NCBI RefSeq assembly: GCF_019551475.1
Contig: NZ_CP047159.1
Location: 930,001-994,000 of the forward strand
DNA from: Prevotella sp. Rep29
Lineage (GTDB): Bacteria > Bacteroidota > Bacteroidia > Bacteroidales > Bacteroidaceae
Length of the DNA stretch: 64,000 nt
Direction of reading: 5' to 3'
Shown here: positions 25,044 through 34,958 of the stretch, piece by piece
Layout: the number at the start of each line of letters is the position of its first letter
How positions within the stretch are numbered: position 1 is the stretch's first letter
Made by a program: the position numbers and the translations under genes
Notes under the pieces: generated by a model
What the model saw: the letters and a program-made list of their open reading frames with translations, nothing else
What the model was told of the DNA's origin: nothing
The model's database searches: none

Positions 25044-27530
25044 TTAACGTTTCACAGAGGTGTCGTTCTTGTTTCCGTAATTGCTATTGTTATAAGTGCC
25101 ATAAGAACCATACGAGCTATAGCGGCTGTATTTTCCGTAATAGGCGTATCTTCCATAGTTCTTGTAGCCATAATAATAGCCATATTTCTTCTTCGACATA
25201 TCAATACCGTTGAGCACGATAGCCATGTTCGGCAGCTTGTTCTCTTCTGCGAGGCTGTTGATGAGGTCGAATGAATTTTTCGTGGTAAAGTCTGCACGAC
25301 ACATATATATCGTAAGATCTGCCACACGTCCGATTTGCAATGTGTCGGTTACCAATCCAACCGGAGCGGTATCGATCAGGATGTAGTCATAGTGGTTTCT
25401 GAGAACAGCCATGACATCTTCCAGACTTGGACGGGAAATCAACTCAGTCGGGTTGGGAGGAACAGGACCTGCCATCAGTAAGTCAAGGTTGTCGTTGATG
25501 CCTGACGGAAGAATATTTTCTCTTACCATATCCTCTGTCGGATGCTCATGGGTCAGCAGTGGAGTAATGCCACGCTTGTGATCTTTGATCTCAAACAGTT
25601 CAGCCAGACGTGGTTTGCGGATATCCAGTCCGACAAGGATTACTTTCTTGCCAAGCAAGGCGAAGCTGACAGCAAGATTGGCAGCATTAAACGTCTTACC
25701 TTCACCAGATGTGGTAGAGGTTAGCAGGATGACTTTCTCGTTTTGATGCAGCATGAACTGTAGATTCGTACGCATTGAGCGGAAAATTTCCTCCATCTGG
25801 TTGTTCTTGTTCTCATGGACAACGATATCTGCCTTTGTCTTTGCCGATTCACTGGCAACAGGCACGTCTGCCAAAATTGGAAGTTTGGTCCGTTCAACCA
25901 CATCTTCATGACCTTCGATTCTGTAACGAATCAACTGAAGGAGGAAGAAGATAAGAGCGGGAATTGCTAATCCCAGAATGCCTCCGACAAGTAAAATGGA
26001 AGCAGATTTAGGACTGATCTTTCCTCCGGGCAGAGGTGGGTCAATCAAACGGCCTTTGTCTGCTGTAGCTGCCAGTGAGATAGAGTTCTCCTCACGTTTT
26101 TGGAGCAACATGAGGTAGAGACCTGACTTCACATCCTGCTGACGTCCGATTTGGTTCAAGATTCGCTCTTGCTCAGGGGTGGCGGCAACTCTTCCTGCAT
26201 ATTTACTATATTGAGAAGACAATGCGTTACGTTTAATCTCCAGATTACGACGGTTCTGTGTCATCGAGCGACGGATACTGTTACTTAAATCATCCAGTTG
26301 TGTGGTGAGTGGCACTACGGAAGGGTTGCTTTCTGAAGAACTTCTCAACATGCGGGTACGTTCCAAAGCGATTTCATTATAACGATTGATGAGCGAAGCG
26401 GTCATTCCGTCACTCAATCCCACGTCGGCAGGCAGAAGTTGGTATTTGTTGCCCGATTGATTCATGATGGAAGACAGCTCATCGAGCAGTGCCAACTGAG
26501 TGCTGGCATCGGCTAATTCCTTTTCAGCTGCATCAGTATTTCCAAATGCAGCTCCTGCACTTGCACCTAAAGTGGTCATGCCCTGACTTTTCTTATAACT
26601 TTCCAGTGCACCTTCGGTTGTTCCAAGTTCGCCGCTGATTTTCTCCAGACGACTGTTGATAAATTCTTCTGTGCGTAGCGCAATCATGTTTTTATCGTCA
26701 TTGGCTTGACGGTTGTAGCAAATGACCAGTTGGCGCAGGTAGTCAGATGCGCGTTTTGAAATGGGGTCTGTAATGCCCAAATTCAAGATGCTGCTTGCTT
26801 TGTTGAGGTTGTTGACAGACAGTCTTCCTGCATAGCTACCAGCCATATTTTTAGGTGAGTTAATGGTAACTTTCATCTCTGATCCGTTACTGAACGAGCC
26901 GCCACTTGCGTTAAGTGATATAATACCTGCACGTGTTCCAATTGTTGCGGGGAGGCTGTTGAAAGACTTCTCGATAGAGTAGGGACCGGTTGAATGCTCA
27001 TCACTTACTGATACATAATATGTTCCAGTCACGACATATTTATTGTCTTTGCGCTCAATCGTTAGATTGATCGGGGCATTGAGGCGCTCCAGATGAGCAG
27101 AATCCAAGTCAACGCTAATAGGCTGGCTTCGGTACATATCTACATCCTTGAGTCTTCCTTCTGCGGTGTAGGTGACGTACAGTTTCAAATCGCGTATGGC
27201 ATCGGCTGCCAATGTGCGTGATTTGAGAATCTCCATCTCGTTGTCAAGTCCGGCAGAGTTACTCATGATACCCAAGTTTGTCATGCCCTGTATGCCACGA
27301 CCACGACCGCTTGAGTTGTCTTCTGCCTTGACAAGGAGTTTGGCGTGAGACTGATAGATGGGAGTAGCATAGCGCAACTTAATGGCTGCTATTCCTAAAC
27401 AGATAATGAGGGAAAGGACGAACCACTTCCAGTTAAGGAGATAGGTGGTCAATAATTTTTGGAAATTGAAGAAAGATTTCTCTGCCATTTCCATCACTTT
27501 CCCGGAGTCAATTTTTTTGTTTTCTTCCAT
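25044..27530 (-). CDS. wzc: Wzc-type polysaccharide co-polymerase and tyrosine autokinase
   Basis: This 828-residue inner-membrane protein combines a Wzz chain-length domain (membrane segment near residue 40, long periplasmic coiled-coil part, second segment near residue 515) with a cytoplasmic BY-kinase. Walker A is TSTTSGEGKTFNAANLA, A' VILVGLDIRKPRL and Walker B YILIDTAPVG. The C-terminus is a strikingly Tyr-rich tail (KKYGYYYGYKNYGRYAYYGK and more), the autophosphorylation cluster. Such proteins control export and chain length together with a Wza outer-membrane channel, which is not encoded in the window. It lies downstream of rmlA in one operon. Confidence 0.93.
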   Translation of the reverse strand: MEENKKIDSGKVMEMAEKSFFNFQKLLTTYLLNWKWFVLSLIICLGIAAIKLRYATPIYQSHAKLLVKAEDNSSGRGRGIQGMTNLGIMSNSAGLDNEMEILKSRTLAADAIRDLKLYVTYTAEGRLKDVDMYRSQPISVDLDSAHLERLNAPINLTIERKDNKYVVTGTYYVSVSDEHSTGPYSIEKSFNSLPATIGTRAGIISLNASGGSFSNGSEMKVTINSPKNMAGSYAGRLSVNNLNKASSILNLGITDPISKRASDYLRQLVICYNRQANDDKNMIALRTEEFINSRLEKISGELGTTEGALESYKKSQGMTTLGASAGAAFGNTDAAEKELADASTQLALLDELSSIMNQSGNKYQLLPADVGLSDGMTASLINRYNEIALERTRMLRSSSESNPSVVPLTTQLDDLSNSIRRSMTQNRRNLEIKRNALSSQYSKYAGRVAATPEQERILNQIGRQQDVKSGLYLMLLQKREENSISLAATADKGRLIDPPLPGGKISPKSASILLVGGILGLAIPALIFFLLQLIRYRIEGHEDVVERTKLPILADVPVASESAKTKADIVVHENKNNQMEEIFRSMRTNLQFMLHQNEKVILLTSTTSGEGKTFNAANLAVSFALLGKKVILVGLDIRKPRLAELFEIKDHKRGITPLLTHEHPTEDMVRENILPSGINDNLDLLMAGPVPPNPTELISRPSLEDVMAVLRNHYDYILIDTAPVGLVTDTLQIGRVADLTIYMCRADFTTKNSFDLINSLAEENKLPNMAIVLNGIDMSKKKYGYYYGYKNYGRYAYYGKYSRYSSYGSYGTYNNSNYGNKNDTSVKR

Positions 27531-27564
27531 GGTATTGTATTTATTGATTTATAATTTCAATGTT

Positions 27565-28449
27565 TCAGAATGATCTGTCCTCATTGGCAATATTGATGAG
27601 ATATTGTCCGTATTCATTTTTAATCATGGGTTCTGCCAGTTTTCGAACCTGTTCGGGTGTAATCCAGCCATTATGCAGGGCGATTTCTTCGAGACAGGCT
27701 ACTTTCAGTCCTTGGCGTTTTTCAATGACTTCGATAAACGTACTGGCTTCTGAAAGACTGTCGTGTGTACCTGTGTCAAGCCATGCAAAACCACGCTTAA
27801 GCGTTTGCACTTTCAGGGAATGGCGTTTCAGATATTCCTGATTGACGGTTGTGATTTCCAACTCTCCTCTTGCGCTGGGTTTGATGTTCTTGGCGATGTC
27901 CACCACGCTGTTCGGGTAGAAATACAATCCGACAACGGCATAGTTGCTTTTCGGATTCGCTGGTTTCTCTTCTATGCTCAGGCAGTTTCCTTCAGCATCA
28001 AATTCCGCCACTCCATAACGCTCTGGGTCGTTGACGTAATAGCCAAAGACGGTAGCGGTATTGTTCTCGGCATTCTTAACCGCTTCGTGCAGCAATTCTT
28101 CAAAGCCTGCGCCACAGAAGATGTTGTCTCCAAGAACCAAACATGCGGTGTCGTCTCCGATAAACTCCTCACCGATGATGAATGCCTGTGCCAATCCGTC
28201 CGGACTCGGCTGCTCCGCGTATTGGAAGTTGACTCCCAGTTCGCTGCCGTCGCCCAGCAATCGGCGGAATCCCGGCAGGTCGTGCGGTGTCGATATGACG
28301 AGTATGTCGCGGATGCCCGCCTGCATGAGCGCCGAGATAGGATAATAAATCATCGGCTTGTCGAAAATCGGAAGCAATTGCTTGCTGATTCCTTTTGTAA
28401 TCGGGTAGAGGCGTGTGCCTGAACCTCCTGCTAATACAATTCCTTTCAT
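27565..28449 (-). CDS. rmlA: glucose-1-phosphate thymidylyltransferase
   Basis: This 294-residue enzyme makes dTDP-glucose from dTTP and glucose 1-phosphate, the first step to dTDP-rhamnose and other dTDP-6-deoxy sugars. The start [20 protein letters not shown] holds the nucleotide loop and [17 protein letters not shown] the substrate-binding region; [10 protein letters not shown] carries a metal-binding Asp. Length matches RmlA well. RmlB, C and D are not in the window, so the rest of the pathway must be encoded elsewhere. It is 13 bases from the upstream gene. Confidence 0.94.
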   Translation of the reverse strand: MKGIVLAGGSGTRLYPITKGISKQLLPIFDKPMIYYPISALMQAGIRDILVISTPHDLPGFRRLLGDGSELGVNFQYAEQPSPDGLAQAFIIGEEFIGDDTACLVLGDNIFCGAGFEELLHEAVKNAENNTATVFGYYVNDPERYGVAEFDAEGNCLSIEEKPANPKSNYAVVGLYFYPNSVVDIAKNIKPSARGELEITTVNQEYLKRHSLKVQTLKRGFAWLDTGTHDSLSEASTFIEVIEKRQGLKVACLEEIALHNGWITPEQVRKLAEPMIKNEYGQYLINIANEDRSF

Positions 28450-28462
28450 ATACTTGTTCTGT

Positions 28463-29875
28463 TTAATATGCTTTCTTGTCCGGTTTGAACAGACTGACGG
28501 CAGTCAGGAAGATAATCTTGATGTCGAGCCAGAATGTCCAGTTTTCAATGTACCAAATATCTCTTCTGATGCGTTCCTCCATCTGCCAAAGTTCTTTGGT
28601 CTCGCCTCGGAAACCTGTCACTTGGGCGTATCCCGTTATTCCGGGTTTTGAGAAGTGGCGGACCATGTATTTGTCTATAATCTGCGAATACATCTCCGTG
28701 TGATAGGTCATGTGTGGACGTGGTCCCACAATGCTCATGTCACCCCGGAGAACGTTGAAGAATTGGGGAAATTCGTCAATGTTGGTCTTCCGCATGAAGT
28801 TGCCGAACGGGAATTTTCTCGGGTCGTCGATAGATGCCTGCTGCATGTCGGCTGCCTTGTTGACGTGCATAGAGCGGAATTTATAGCAGGTGAACGACTG
28901 CCCGTTGAATCCAGTCCTTTCCTGTTTGAAGAAGATGGGACCGGGACTCTGTCTCTTGATGATGAGGGCAATGATGGGGATGAACGGAATCAAGATGATG
29001 CACACCACGAGGCTGACGACGACATCGAAAGTCCTTTTGATGAATTTGTTAGTGTATTGCGCCAGCGGCTCGTTGCGGTTGGTGAAGATGATTTGGTCAC
29101 CAAATCTTTCGGGTTTCAGATTCAGACGGAAATTACCAAACATGCGTGGGATGTAGTAGAAATGCATCACGTGTCTGTCACAATATTGCATGATGCGCAC
29201 GAGCTGTTCGGCTTCGTCATGCGAAAGGCTGCAAAAGACCTCATCTACGTGTCTGTCGTGTCCCTGCTCTTTGTCCATGAAGTCGTCCAGGTCAGCCAGA
29301 TTGCCAATGTGCGTGAACTTCTCAGGACAGTTGGGAATAGCGTTGTTGCTATAGTAGCCTTTTATCTTGTATCCGGTTGACGGGTCCTCCGTAATCTCGT
29401 TGTATATCTGTAAGACGGCGGGGTCGTCACCAATGAAAATGACTGAGCGGTTGTTGCGCCCCATTTGTCGGATATACTTGAGCAGATGGCGTTCAGCCAG
29501 GCGGGCAAGCATGATGATGACGAAGAGGGCGAACATGTAGATGAACAGATAGCGGAAAAAACCGCCACCATCGCATATCAGACGTACGAAGATAAACGTA
29601 ATCGCTGCCTGCAGAATGACCATGCGCGACACACGGCTTGCCACCTGTTCGAAAGAAATCCGGCGATAATGGATGACTGACGGAACGAAGAATTGTGCAA
29701 TGGCCATCGCAATGTTGGCAATCAGATAGATGATACGGGGATTAGCACGGAAATAGGCTGGCACGATTTCCTGCGCATAGTGATAGAACAGCGCCATGGT
29801 GATATTGAGCAACACAAAGTCAATCAATACCACAATGTATTTTATCAATTCATTGCCGTTCGAATAATATTTCAT
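28463..29875 (-). CDS. large polyprenyl glycosylphosphotransferase (WbaP/WcaJ-like)
   Basis: This 470-residue protein has four to five N-terminal membrane helices, a Rossmann-like middle ([18 protein letters not shown]) and a C-terminal phosphoglycosyl transferase domain with [20 protein letters not shown], the dyad in [16 protein letters not shown] and SIVGPRPHM. WcaJ-like members transfer glucose or galactose 1-phosphate to undecaprenyl phosphate. It opens the minus-strand operon with rmlA and wzc. A second, small initiating enzyme lies in the plus-strand operon, so at least two different polymers, or a switch of first sugar, are possible. Confidence 0.92.
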   Translation of the reverse strand: MKYYSNGNELIKYIVVLIDFVLLNITMALFYHYAQEIVPAYFRANPRIIYLIANIAMAIAQFFVPSVIHYRRISFEQVASRVSRMVILQAAITFIFVRLICDGGGFFRYLFIYMFALFVIIMLARLAERHLLKYIRQMGRNNRSVIFIGDDPAVLQIYNEITEDPSTGYKIKGYYSNNAIPNCPEKFTHIGNLADLDDFMDKEQGHDRHVDEVFCSLSHDEAEQLVRIMQYCDRHVMHFYYIPRMFGNFRLNLKPERFGDQIIFTNRNEPLAQYTNKFIKRTFDVVVSLVVCIILIPFIPIIALIIKRQSPGPIFFKQERTGFNGQSFTCYKFRSMHVNKAADMQQASIDDPRKFPFGNFMRKTNIDEFPQFFNVLRGDMSIVGPRPHMTYHTEMYSQIIDKYMVRHFSKPGITGYAQVTGFRGETKELWQMEERIRRDIWYIENWTFWLDIKIIFLTAVSLFKPDKKAY

Positions 29876-29906
29876 CTAAAAACTGGTTGTTTCTTTAATT
29901 TGCGCG

Positions 29907-29914
29907 CAAAGTTA
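29907..29914 (-). promoter_or_regulatory. -7 box of the WcaJ-like/rmlA/wzc operon
   Basis: On the minus strand TAACTTTG reads toward the start codon about 30 bases away. No good -33 TTTG is seen at the right distance. Confidence 0.5.
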
Positions 29915-30053
29915 CGAAATTTTATTGAGATAAATAGGCGAAGACGGAGTTTTTTTCTGTTTTGTCGTTTTTTGTCCCGATTTTGTCCTTTTTTATCTTA
30001 AAAAACGTCCTAAATCCACTTGCATAAACATACAGAAAAGCCGTATAAATATA

Positions 30054-30160
30054 ACGGTTGAACTTTCGTTTTCCAAAAGTTGAACTTTCGTTTTCCAAAA
30101 GTTGAACTTTTGCACGCTGAAAGTTGAACTTTTACCGCCTGAAAGTTGAACTTTTGGAAA
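30054..30160. repeat. phased palindrome array B, five units, 22-bp period
   Basis: Units align at 30054, 30076, 30098, 30120 and 30142, exactly 22 bases apart, with core AAAAGTTGAACTTT(T), a perfect palindrome around one central base; the first unit is partial. Spacers are 7-8 variable bases. TGCATAAACATACA lies 20-33 bases to the left (30021) and TGCATAAATATACA to the right (30221). The array occupies the 29876-30452 divergent intergenic region, which otherwise holds only the two promoters and no gene. Confidence 0.85.
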
Positions 30161-30387
30161 GCTGCATCTAACTGTTTGTTTTACAACGGGTTAGATTCTT
30201 GCTTCAGAAATGGCGCAATGTGCATAAATATACAAAACGTTCCTCGGCTCAATTGCCTGAAAACGGAGTTGGAAGTAAGGGAAATATGTTTACAAACTTG
30301 ACAACTTTTTTGAAGTTTGGATGCTCTCATGATGAACCGATGATTGTTCTCCGACGAACAATATTTTCTCAATAAAAACGGATTTAT

Positions 30388-30418
30388 TTTGTCGTTCAGT
30401 CTTTTTGTTGTAATTTTG
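30388..30418 (+). promoter_or_regulatory. promoter of the conserved hypothetical gene
   Basis: TTTG (30388-30391) and TAATTTTG (30411-30418) are 19 bases apart, a good match to the Bacteroidetes consensus, 34 bases before the start codon. Confidence 0.65.
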
Positions 30419-30452
30419 CAGGTGCAAATTTCAAATTAAACAAATTAAGTAT

Positions 30453-31088
30453 ATGGGAATATTTTCGAAATTATTCAAGAAGAACGCTCAGGAAGTAAAG
30501 GTGGGAGGCATGGAAGACTACATGACGCTTATCCGTGTGTATTTCCAGGCATCGATTGCCTCGAAACTGGGGATAACAAATCTGGCGATGCTCCCGGACC
30601 TGCGCATGTTCAAAACGACCTTGCATGTCCCGACCGTGAACAACAAGTTGGGCGTGGGGGAGAAGAACCAGTGCAAGAAAATGCTGAAAGAACTATACCG
30701 TACGAATGACAATTTCTTTACGGAAATTGATGAGAGCATTAAGAAAAATTGCAGGAAATTGCAGGACACGCAAACCTATATGCTGCAATTCCAGGGACTT
30801 TCCCAAGAGTTGATGATGCTGGTTGGCAACCTGATGAAGTTCAAGCTTCGGGTGCCTTCGTTCTTCAAAAAAGCAATTTATGCGATGACGGAAAAGACGG
30901 TCAGCGATATCTTTAATAAGAACGACTACAAAGATCCGGGAGTCATCAAGTCGGTTATGGCAGTAAGGCAATACGATCAGCGCCTCGGCTTCAGCCAGCA
31001 GTGGATAGTTGACTATGTCTATCAGATTGTCATGCTGGCAAAGAAAGAGCCCCGGAAAAAGGACGACCAAGAACTCGAGAAGAAGTAG
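30453..31088 (+). CDS. conserved hypothetical cytoplasmic protein
   Basis: This 211-residue protein begins MGIFSKLFKKNAQEVKVGGM and is rich in Lys, Met and hydrophobic residues in a predicted mainly helical fold, without a signal peptide or membrane helices. I do not recognise an assigned function. It has its own good promoter and lies 120 bases before the zapB-like/zapA/rny cluster, so it is transcribed toward cell-division genes but probably as a separate unit. Confidence 0.7.
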   Translation: MGIFSKLFKKNAQEVKVGGMEDYMTLIRVYFQASIASKLGITNLAMLPDLRMFKTTLHVPTVNNKLGVGEKNQCKKMLKELYRTNDNFFTEIDESIKKNCRKLQDTQTYMLQFQGLSQELMMLVGNLMKFKLRVPSFFKKAIYAMTEKTVSDIFNKNDYKDPGVIKSVMAVRQYDQRLGFSQQWIVDYVYQIVMLAKKEPRKKDDQELEKK

Positions 31089-31158
31089 TTGGGCGACGGT
31101 CGTAAATCAGTGATAATCTGTGAAATCCGGATTTAAATTAAATTTATGATATAAAATA

Positions 31159-31190
31159 TTTGGTAGATTCAAAATATTGAAGTAATTTTG
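31159..31190 (+). promoter_or_regulatory. promoter of the zapB-like/zapA/rny cluster
   Basis: TTTG (31159-31162) and TAATTTTG (31183-31190) are 20 bases apart; the first start codon is 18 bases downstream of the -7 box. Confidence 0.65.
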
Positions 31191-31207
31191 TGGGCAAATT
31201 ATAGTTC

Positions 31208-31504
31208 ATGGCAGATAAGAATGAGAATACATTGACGTTGTTTACGACACGTGTCAGGCAGATGATTCTCCAATACAAAGAAGTAAAGGCGGAGAATCGT
31301 AGTCTGCAGGTGAAGCTTGACGAACGTGATGAAGAAATCAAGCTGCTGAAAGGGCAGATTGATCAGCTGCGAAGTGACTATGATATGCTGAAAATGGCAA
31401 AAATGGTCGAAATCACCGATGGCGACATGGAGTCAGCCAAGGCGCGATTAGCCAAATTGATTAGAGACGTTAACAAGTGCATCACCCTGCTGAGTGAGAA
31501 GTAA
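31208..31504 (+). CDS. short coiled-coil protein, ZapB-like by context
   Basis: This 98-residue protein is almost entirely predicted coiled coil between residues 15 and 60 (YKEVKAENRSLQVKLDERDE and on), with a small helical end. It sits 20 bases before zapA, a conserved order in Bacteroidales, and could play the ZapB part of bridging ZapA and FtsZ. That role is inferred from position and shape; sequence identity with ZapB is not claimed. Confidence 0.6.
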   Translation: MADKNENTLTLFTTRVRQMILQYKEVKAENRSLQVKLDERDEEIKLLKGQIDQLRSDYDMLKMAKMVEITDGDMESAKARLAKLIRDVNKCITLLSEK

Positions 31505-31524
31505 ACGCAAATGATGTCTGAAGA

Positions 31525-31815
31525 ATGAGTGAGAAACTACATATAAGATTGCATGTTTACGATATGGATATCGCGGTGAATATCAATCGCGAAGATGAAG
31601 AATTGTATCGTAATGCAGCAAAGCTTATAACGGGGACGGTAAACGATTATGCCAAGATATACAAGGAAAACAAGACCGTCAAGGATTTGTTGTATATGGC
31701 ATTGATCGACATCGCTTTGAGGTACATGCGGGAATCAAAGCGCAATGATACCGCCCCCATCAGTAATATTCTCGTAAAAATTACTTCAGAAATAGAAAAC
31801 GCGTTGAAAGAGTAG
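31525..31815 (+). CDS. zapA: cell division protein ZapA
   Basis: This 96-residue protein matches ZapA in length and plan: an N-terminal strand-rich head (LHIRLHVYDMDIAVNINRED), YRNAAKLITGTVNDYAKIY and the helical dimerisation tail with VKDLLYMALIDIALRYM. ZapA binds and bundles FtsZ filaments at the division ring. It lies between the coiled-coil gene and rny. Confidence 0.82.
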   Translation: MSEKLHIRLHVYDMDIAVNINREDEELYRNAAKLITGTVNDYAKIYKENKTVKDLLYMALIDIALRYMRESKRNDTAPISNILVKITSEIENALKE

Positions 31816-31867
31816 GGAGACTGGAGTAAGGAACATTTATAGAGAATATTAATATAGATAGTATAGT

Positions 31868-33406
31868 ATGGAACTTTTAACATTGATTGTTTCGGCAGCC
31901 TGCCTCATCGTGGGAGGAATTGCCGGATACCTTATTTTCCGTTATGTAATCAAGGGAAAATATAATGAAATGCTTGAAGCAGCCAATAGGGATGCTGAAG
32001 TAGTGAAGGAAAAGAAACTTCTGGAAGTAAAAGAAAAATTCTTGAACAAGAAAGCCGAACTGGAAAAAGAAGTCCAGCAGCGCAACCAGAAGATTCAGCA
32101 GAATGAGAACCGGTTGAAGCAGCGCGAAATATCGTTGAATCAGCGACAGGAAGAAATCGGGCGCCGCAAGCAGGAGGTGGAACAATTCCAGCAACGCATA
32201 GACAATGAGAAAAAACTTCTGCAAATCAAGCAGGATGAATTGGAAAAGATGCGTCTGCAAGAGCGTGAGAAGCTGGAAGAACTCTCAGGACTGAGTGCCG
32301 ACGAGGCTAAGAGCCGCCTGATTGAAAGCCTGAAAGACGAGGCAAAGACCGATGCCGCCAGCTATATTAACGAGATTATGGACGAGGCGAAGCTCAATGC
32401 CAACGCGCAGGCAAAGAAAATCGTGATACAAACCATCCAGCGAGTGGCAACGGAAACAGCTATTGAGAATTCCGTCAGCGTATTCCATATAGATAATGAT
32501 GAGGTGAAAGGACGCATCATTGGTCGTGAAGGTCGGAATATCCGTGCATTGGAGGCAGCAGCCGGCGTGGAAATCGTGGTAGATGACACCCCGGAGGCAA
32601 TCGTCATCTCAGCCTTCGACCCTATCCGCCGCGAAGTATGCCGCTTGGCGCTCCATCAGTTGGTTGCCGACGGACGTATCCATCCGGCGCGCATTGAGGA
32701 AGTCGTTGCGAAGGTAAAAAAACAGCTCGAGAACGAAATTATCGAGACGGGAAAACGAACCACCATCGACCTCGGCATACATGGGCTGCATCCGGAGCTT
32801 ATCCGCATTATCGGAAAGATGAAATATCGTTCCTCTTATGGTCAGAACCTCTTACAGCATGCCCGTGAGACAGCAAATCTCTGTGCCGTGATGGCTTCTG
32901 AACTGGGACTGAATCCGAAGAAAGCCAAGCGCGCAGGACTGCTGCACGATATCGGAAAGGTGCCCGATGAGGAAAGCGAATTGCCACACGCACTCTACGG
33001 AGCGAAGATAGCAGAGAAGTATAAAGAGAAGGCAGACATCTGCAACGCTATCGGAGCTCACCACGACGAGCAGGAGATGAACACGCTTCTGGCGCCGATT
33101 GTCCAGATTTGCGACGCCATTTCCGGAGCCCGTCCGGGTGCCCGCCGTGAGATTGTGGAGGCATACATCAAGCGATTGAATGACCTGGAGGCTATCGCCA
33201 TGAGCTATCCGGGCGTGACAAAGACCTACGCAATACAGGCAGGTCGTGAGTTGCGCGTGATTGTCGGTGCCGACAAAATGGACGATGCGGAGACCGAAAA
33301 GCTGTCGGGCGAAATCGCAGCGAAGATTCAGAACGAGATGACTTATCCGGGACAGGTGAAAATCACCGTTATCCGCGAGACCCGTTCGGTGGCTTATGCG
33401 AAATAA
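31868..33406 (+). CDS. rny: ribonuclease Y
   Basis: This 512-residue membrane-anchored endoribonuclease has an N-terminal helix ([20 protein letters not shown]), a long charged coiled coil to about residue 150, a KH domain with [15 protein letters not shown], and an HD domain with the metal-binding LLHDIGK near residue 358 and GAHHDEQE. It initiates mRNA decay at the membrane. Length is typical. A TIR-like repeat element begins 15 bases after its stop, followed by a hairpin terminator. Confidence 0.95.
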   Translation: MELLTLIVSAACLIVGGIAGYLIFRYVIKGKYNEMLEAANRDAEVVKEKKLLEVKEKFLNKKAELEKEVQQRNQKIQQNENRLKQREISLNQRQEEIGRRKQEVEQFQQRIDNEKKLLQIKQDELEKMRLQEREKLEELSGLSADEAKSRLIESLKDEAKTDAASYINEIMDEAKLNANAQAKKIVIQTIQRVATETAIENSVSVFHIDNDEVKGRIIGREGRNIRALEAAAGVEIVVDDTPEAIVISAFDPIRREVCRLALHQLVADGRIHPARIEEVVAKVKKQLENEIIETGKRTTIDLGIHGLHPELIRIIGKMKYRSSYGQNLLQHARETANLCAVMASELGLNPKKAKRAGLLHDIGKVPDEESELPHALYGAKIAEKYKEKADICNAIGAHHDEQEMNTLLAPIVQICDAISGARPGARREIVEAYIKRLNDLEAIAMSYPGVTKTYAIQAGRELRVIVGADKMDDAETEKLSGEIAAKIQNEMTYPGQVKITVIRETRSVAYAK

Positions 33407-33420
33407 GTCAGGACGTTGAT

Positions 33421-33621
33421 TATAGGTGTGTTCTATCAATTAGTATGTATGTTTCATTCAGGTAGCGTTCTTTGGCTTTGATGCTCTTTGTTTCTTGTCG
33501 GCATTTTTCTCCTTTTATCCTTGACGCATAGCCCGCTATGCGCCTTCGGAAAGTAAAAGAAGAAAACTGCTCAACAATCAATCAAACATCATCTAAAGCT
33601 AATTGATAGAATACACCTATA
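33421..33621. repeat. ~200-bp inverted-repeat element E1 behind rny
   Basis: A 23-base outer inverted repeat (33421-33443 with 33599-33621, one mismatch, containing TTCTATCAATTAG) encloses pyrimidine- and purine-rich arms and a central perfect hairpin CGCATAGC-CC-GCTATGCG (33525-33542). Element E2 at 38982-39186 has the same plan with a related centre and arms in opposite orientation, but a different outer repeat. No gene lies in 33407-33726 apart from this element and the terminator. Confidence 0.65.
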
Positions 33622-33632
33622 AAGAAATGACG

Positions 33633-33667
33633 GGGATTTCAGTTCGGTCTGAAGTCCCTGTTTTTTT
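33633..33667 (+). terminator. terminator after rny
   Basis: GGGATTTCAG pairs with CTGAAGTCCC (one G-T wobble) around TTCGGT, followed by a seven-T run. Confidence 0.85.
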
Positions 33668-33708
33668 ATCCCAGCTGGTTATGAATCCTTTTCCCGGCTA
33701 TGTAGATT

Positions 33709-34749
33709 CCAGTAGCAAGTGCAAAGTTATGTTATTTTTTTGAAGAATTCAGCAGTAGGTGTGGAAAAGTTTAGTTTTTTTCTTGGCCTACGGTTTATTT
33801 TATGTTGTATTCTCTTTATTTGTTCCTCTGAAATATGTTTAAAGTCAGTTCCTTTTGGTATATATTGCCTGATGAGTTTGTTGGTGTTTTCTATGTTTCC
33901 TTTCTCCCATGATGAGTATGGATGTGTGAAGAAGATCTTTGTTTTGAGTCTCTCTGCTATGTATTTGTGCTCAGCGAACTCACTTCCGTTGTCTGTGGTA
34001 ATACTTTTTATCCTTCCTATGTACGGTGTCATCATGGCTACTACGGTTTTTGCCAGCTGCTTTGCGTTTTTCCCGTGTCTGAGTTTTCTCATCATGAAGA
34101 AGTCCCGGCTTCTCTCGACAATTGTAACGATTGCCCCTTTTCCGTCCTTTCCGATGATGGTGTCCATTTCGAAATCCCCGAATCGTGTTCCGTCAGCCTC
34201 TTCTTCCCTCTGTTCTATCATTACCCTGTCCTTTATGGCAGTATGTGCAGTTTCGGCAGTCCTTCTGATGTTCTTCAGGCGGTGCCTGCAGTGTTTGTAG
34301 AGTTCTCCTCCGCACTTGCGGTCAAATCGGATATATTGATAGATGGTTTCTACTGAAACGCACTTTTCTCCATTCCTTTCCATCCATCCCTTGATTTGTT
34401 CCGGCGACCACTGCTCACACACCAGGAGTGAGACGATTCTCCTTCGCATATCTATGGAGAACTTGCGGTGTCTCCTCATCCTGTGCTTACGCTCGTCACA
34501 CTTATGCTGGGCTATACCATAATGGTAATGGTGTGTGCCTTTGTTGCGTTTCAACTCACGATAGACTGTGCTGTAATGCACTCCTATCGTATCAGCGATG
34601 TCTTTTATCGCTACATTCTTTTGCCGTAACACGAAAATTGTGTACCTTTGCTGTGAGGTTAGTTGATGATACATCATTACAATACAAAGTTAACTAATCT
34701 TTGGGAGACAGCAGTCTCCCTTTTTGCTTTTTTTTTGTATTGCTACTGG
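33709..34749 (-). mobile_element. IS30-family insertion sequence, about 1.04 kb
   Basis: The ends share an inverted CCAGTAGCAA (33709 inward and 34749 inward), further related in the adjoining AT-rich bases. I could not identify a clear short target duplication, so the outer ends are approximate. A hairpin GGGAGAC-AGCA-GTCTCCC followed by T-runs (34703-34729) lies at the transposase's upstream end and would stop plus-strand transcription leaving the element toward the LuxR-type gene. Confidence 0.75.
33727..34677 (-). CDS. IS30-family transposase
   Basis: This 316-residue protein has the IS30 N-terminal HTH (LTSQQRYTIFVLRQ, IADTIGVHYSTVYRELKRN), a middle W-S-PEQIKGWM block, and the DDE domain: DFEMDTIIGKDGKG (Asp), TTDNGSEFAEH (Asp) and YSSWEKGNIENTNKLIRQY (Glu). 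A -7 box TAACTTTG (34692-34685 on the minus strand) ends seven bases before the ATG, so the mRNA would be leaderless or almost so. The gene looks intact. Confidence 0.92.
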   Translation of the reverse strand: MMYHQLTSQQRYTIFVLRQKNVAIKDIADTIGVHYSTVYRELKRNKGTHHYHYGIAQHKCDERKHRMRRHRKFSIDMRRRIVSLLVCEQWSPEQIKGWMERNGEKCVSVETIYQYIRFDRKCGGELYKHCRHRLKNIRRTAETAHTAIKDRVMIEQREEEADGTRFGDFEMDTIIGKDGKGAIVTIVERSRDFFMMRKLRHGKNAKQLAKTVVAMMTPYIGRIKSITTDNGSEFAEHKYIAERLKTKIFFTHPYSSWEKGNIENTNKLIRQYIPKGTDFKHISEEQIKRIQHKINRRPRKKLNFSTPTAEFFKKIT

Positions 34750-34958
34750 TGAATCAATGTCTCGCCGGGGCTGTCTGCCCCTTGCCGACAGCGTTCCACG
34801 AGTGTTTTACATGGTTGAGGGCTTACAATTGAAAACCATTTGCACTTCTTATTGGAACTTATGCTAATCGATTTGGGTTAAATACCTAAAAATGATTATT
34901 GTGTAATTCGTTTTTTTTTATTTATTTTGCAACGGAAACATTATATTTAGGTACGCGA

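Noticed and set aside
27763..28422. Plus-strand 219-codon ORF antisense to rmlA
   Set aside because: Shadow of rmlA; no domain or start context.
30054..30160. CRISPR array
   Set aside because: Spacers are only 7-8 bases, cores are palindromic and imperfect, and no cas genes are present.
30221..30234. ArgR-type operator (TGCATAAATATACA)
   Set aside because: It looks vaguely like an ARG box, but it recurs beside repeat arrays rather than arginine genes.
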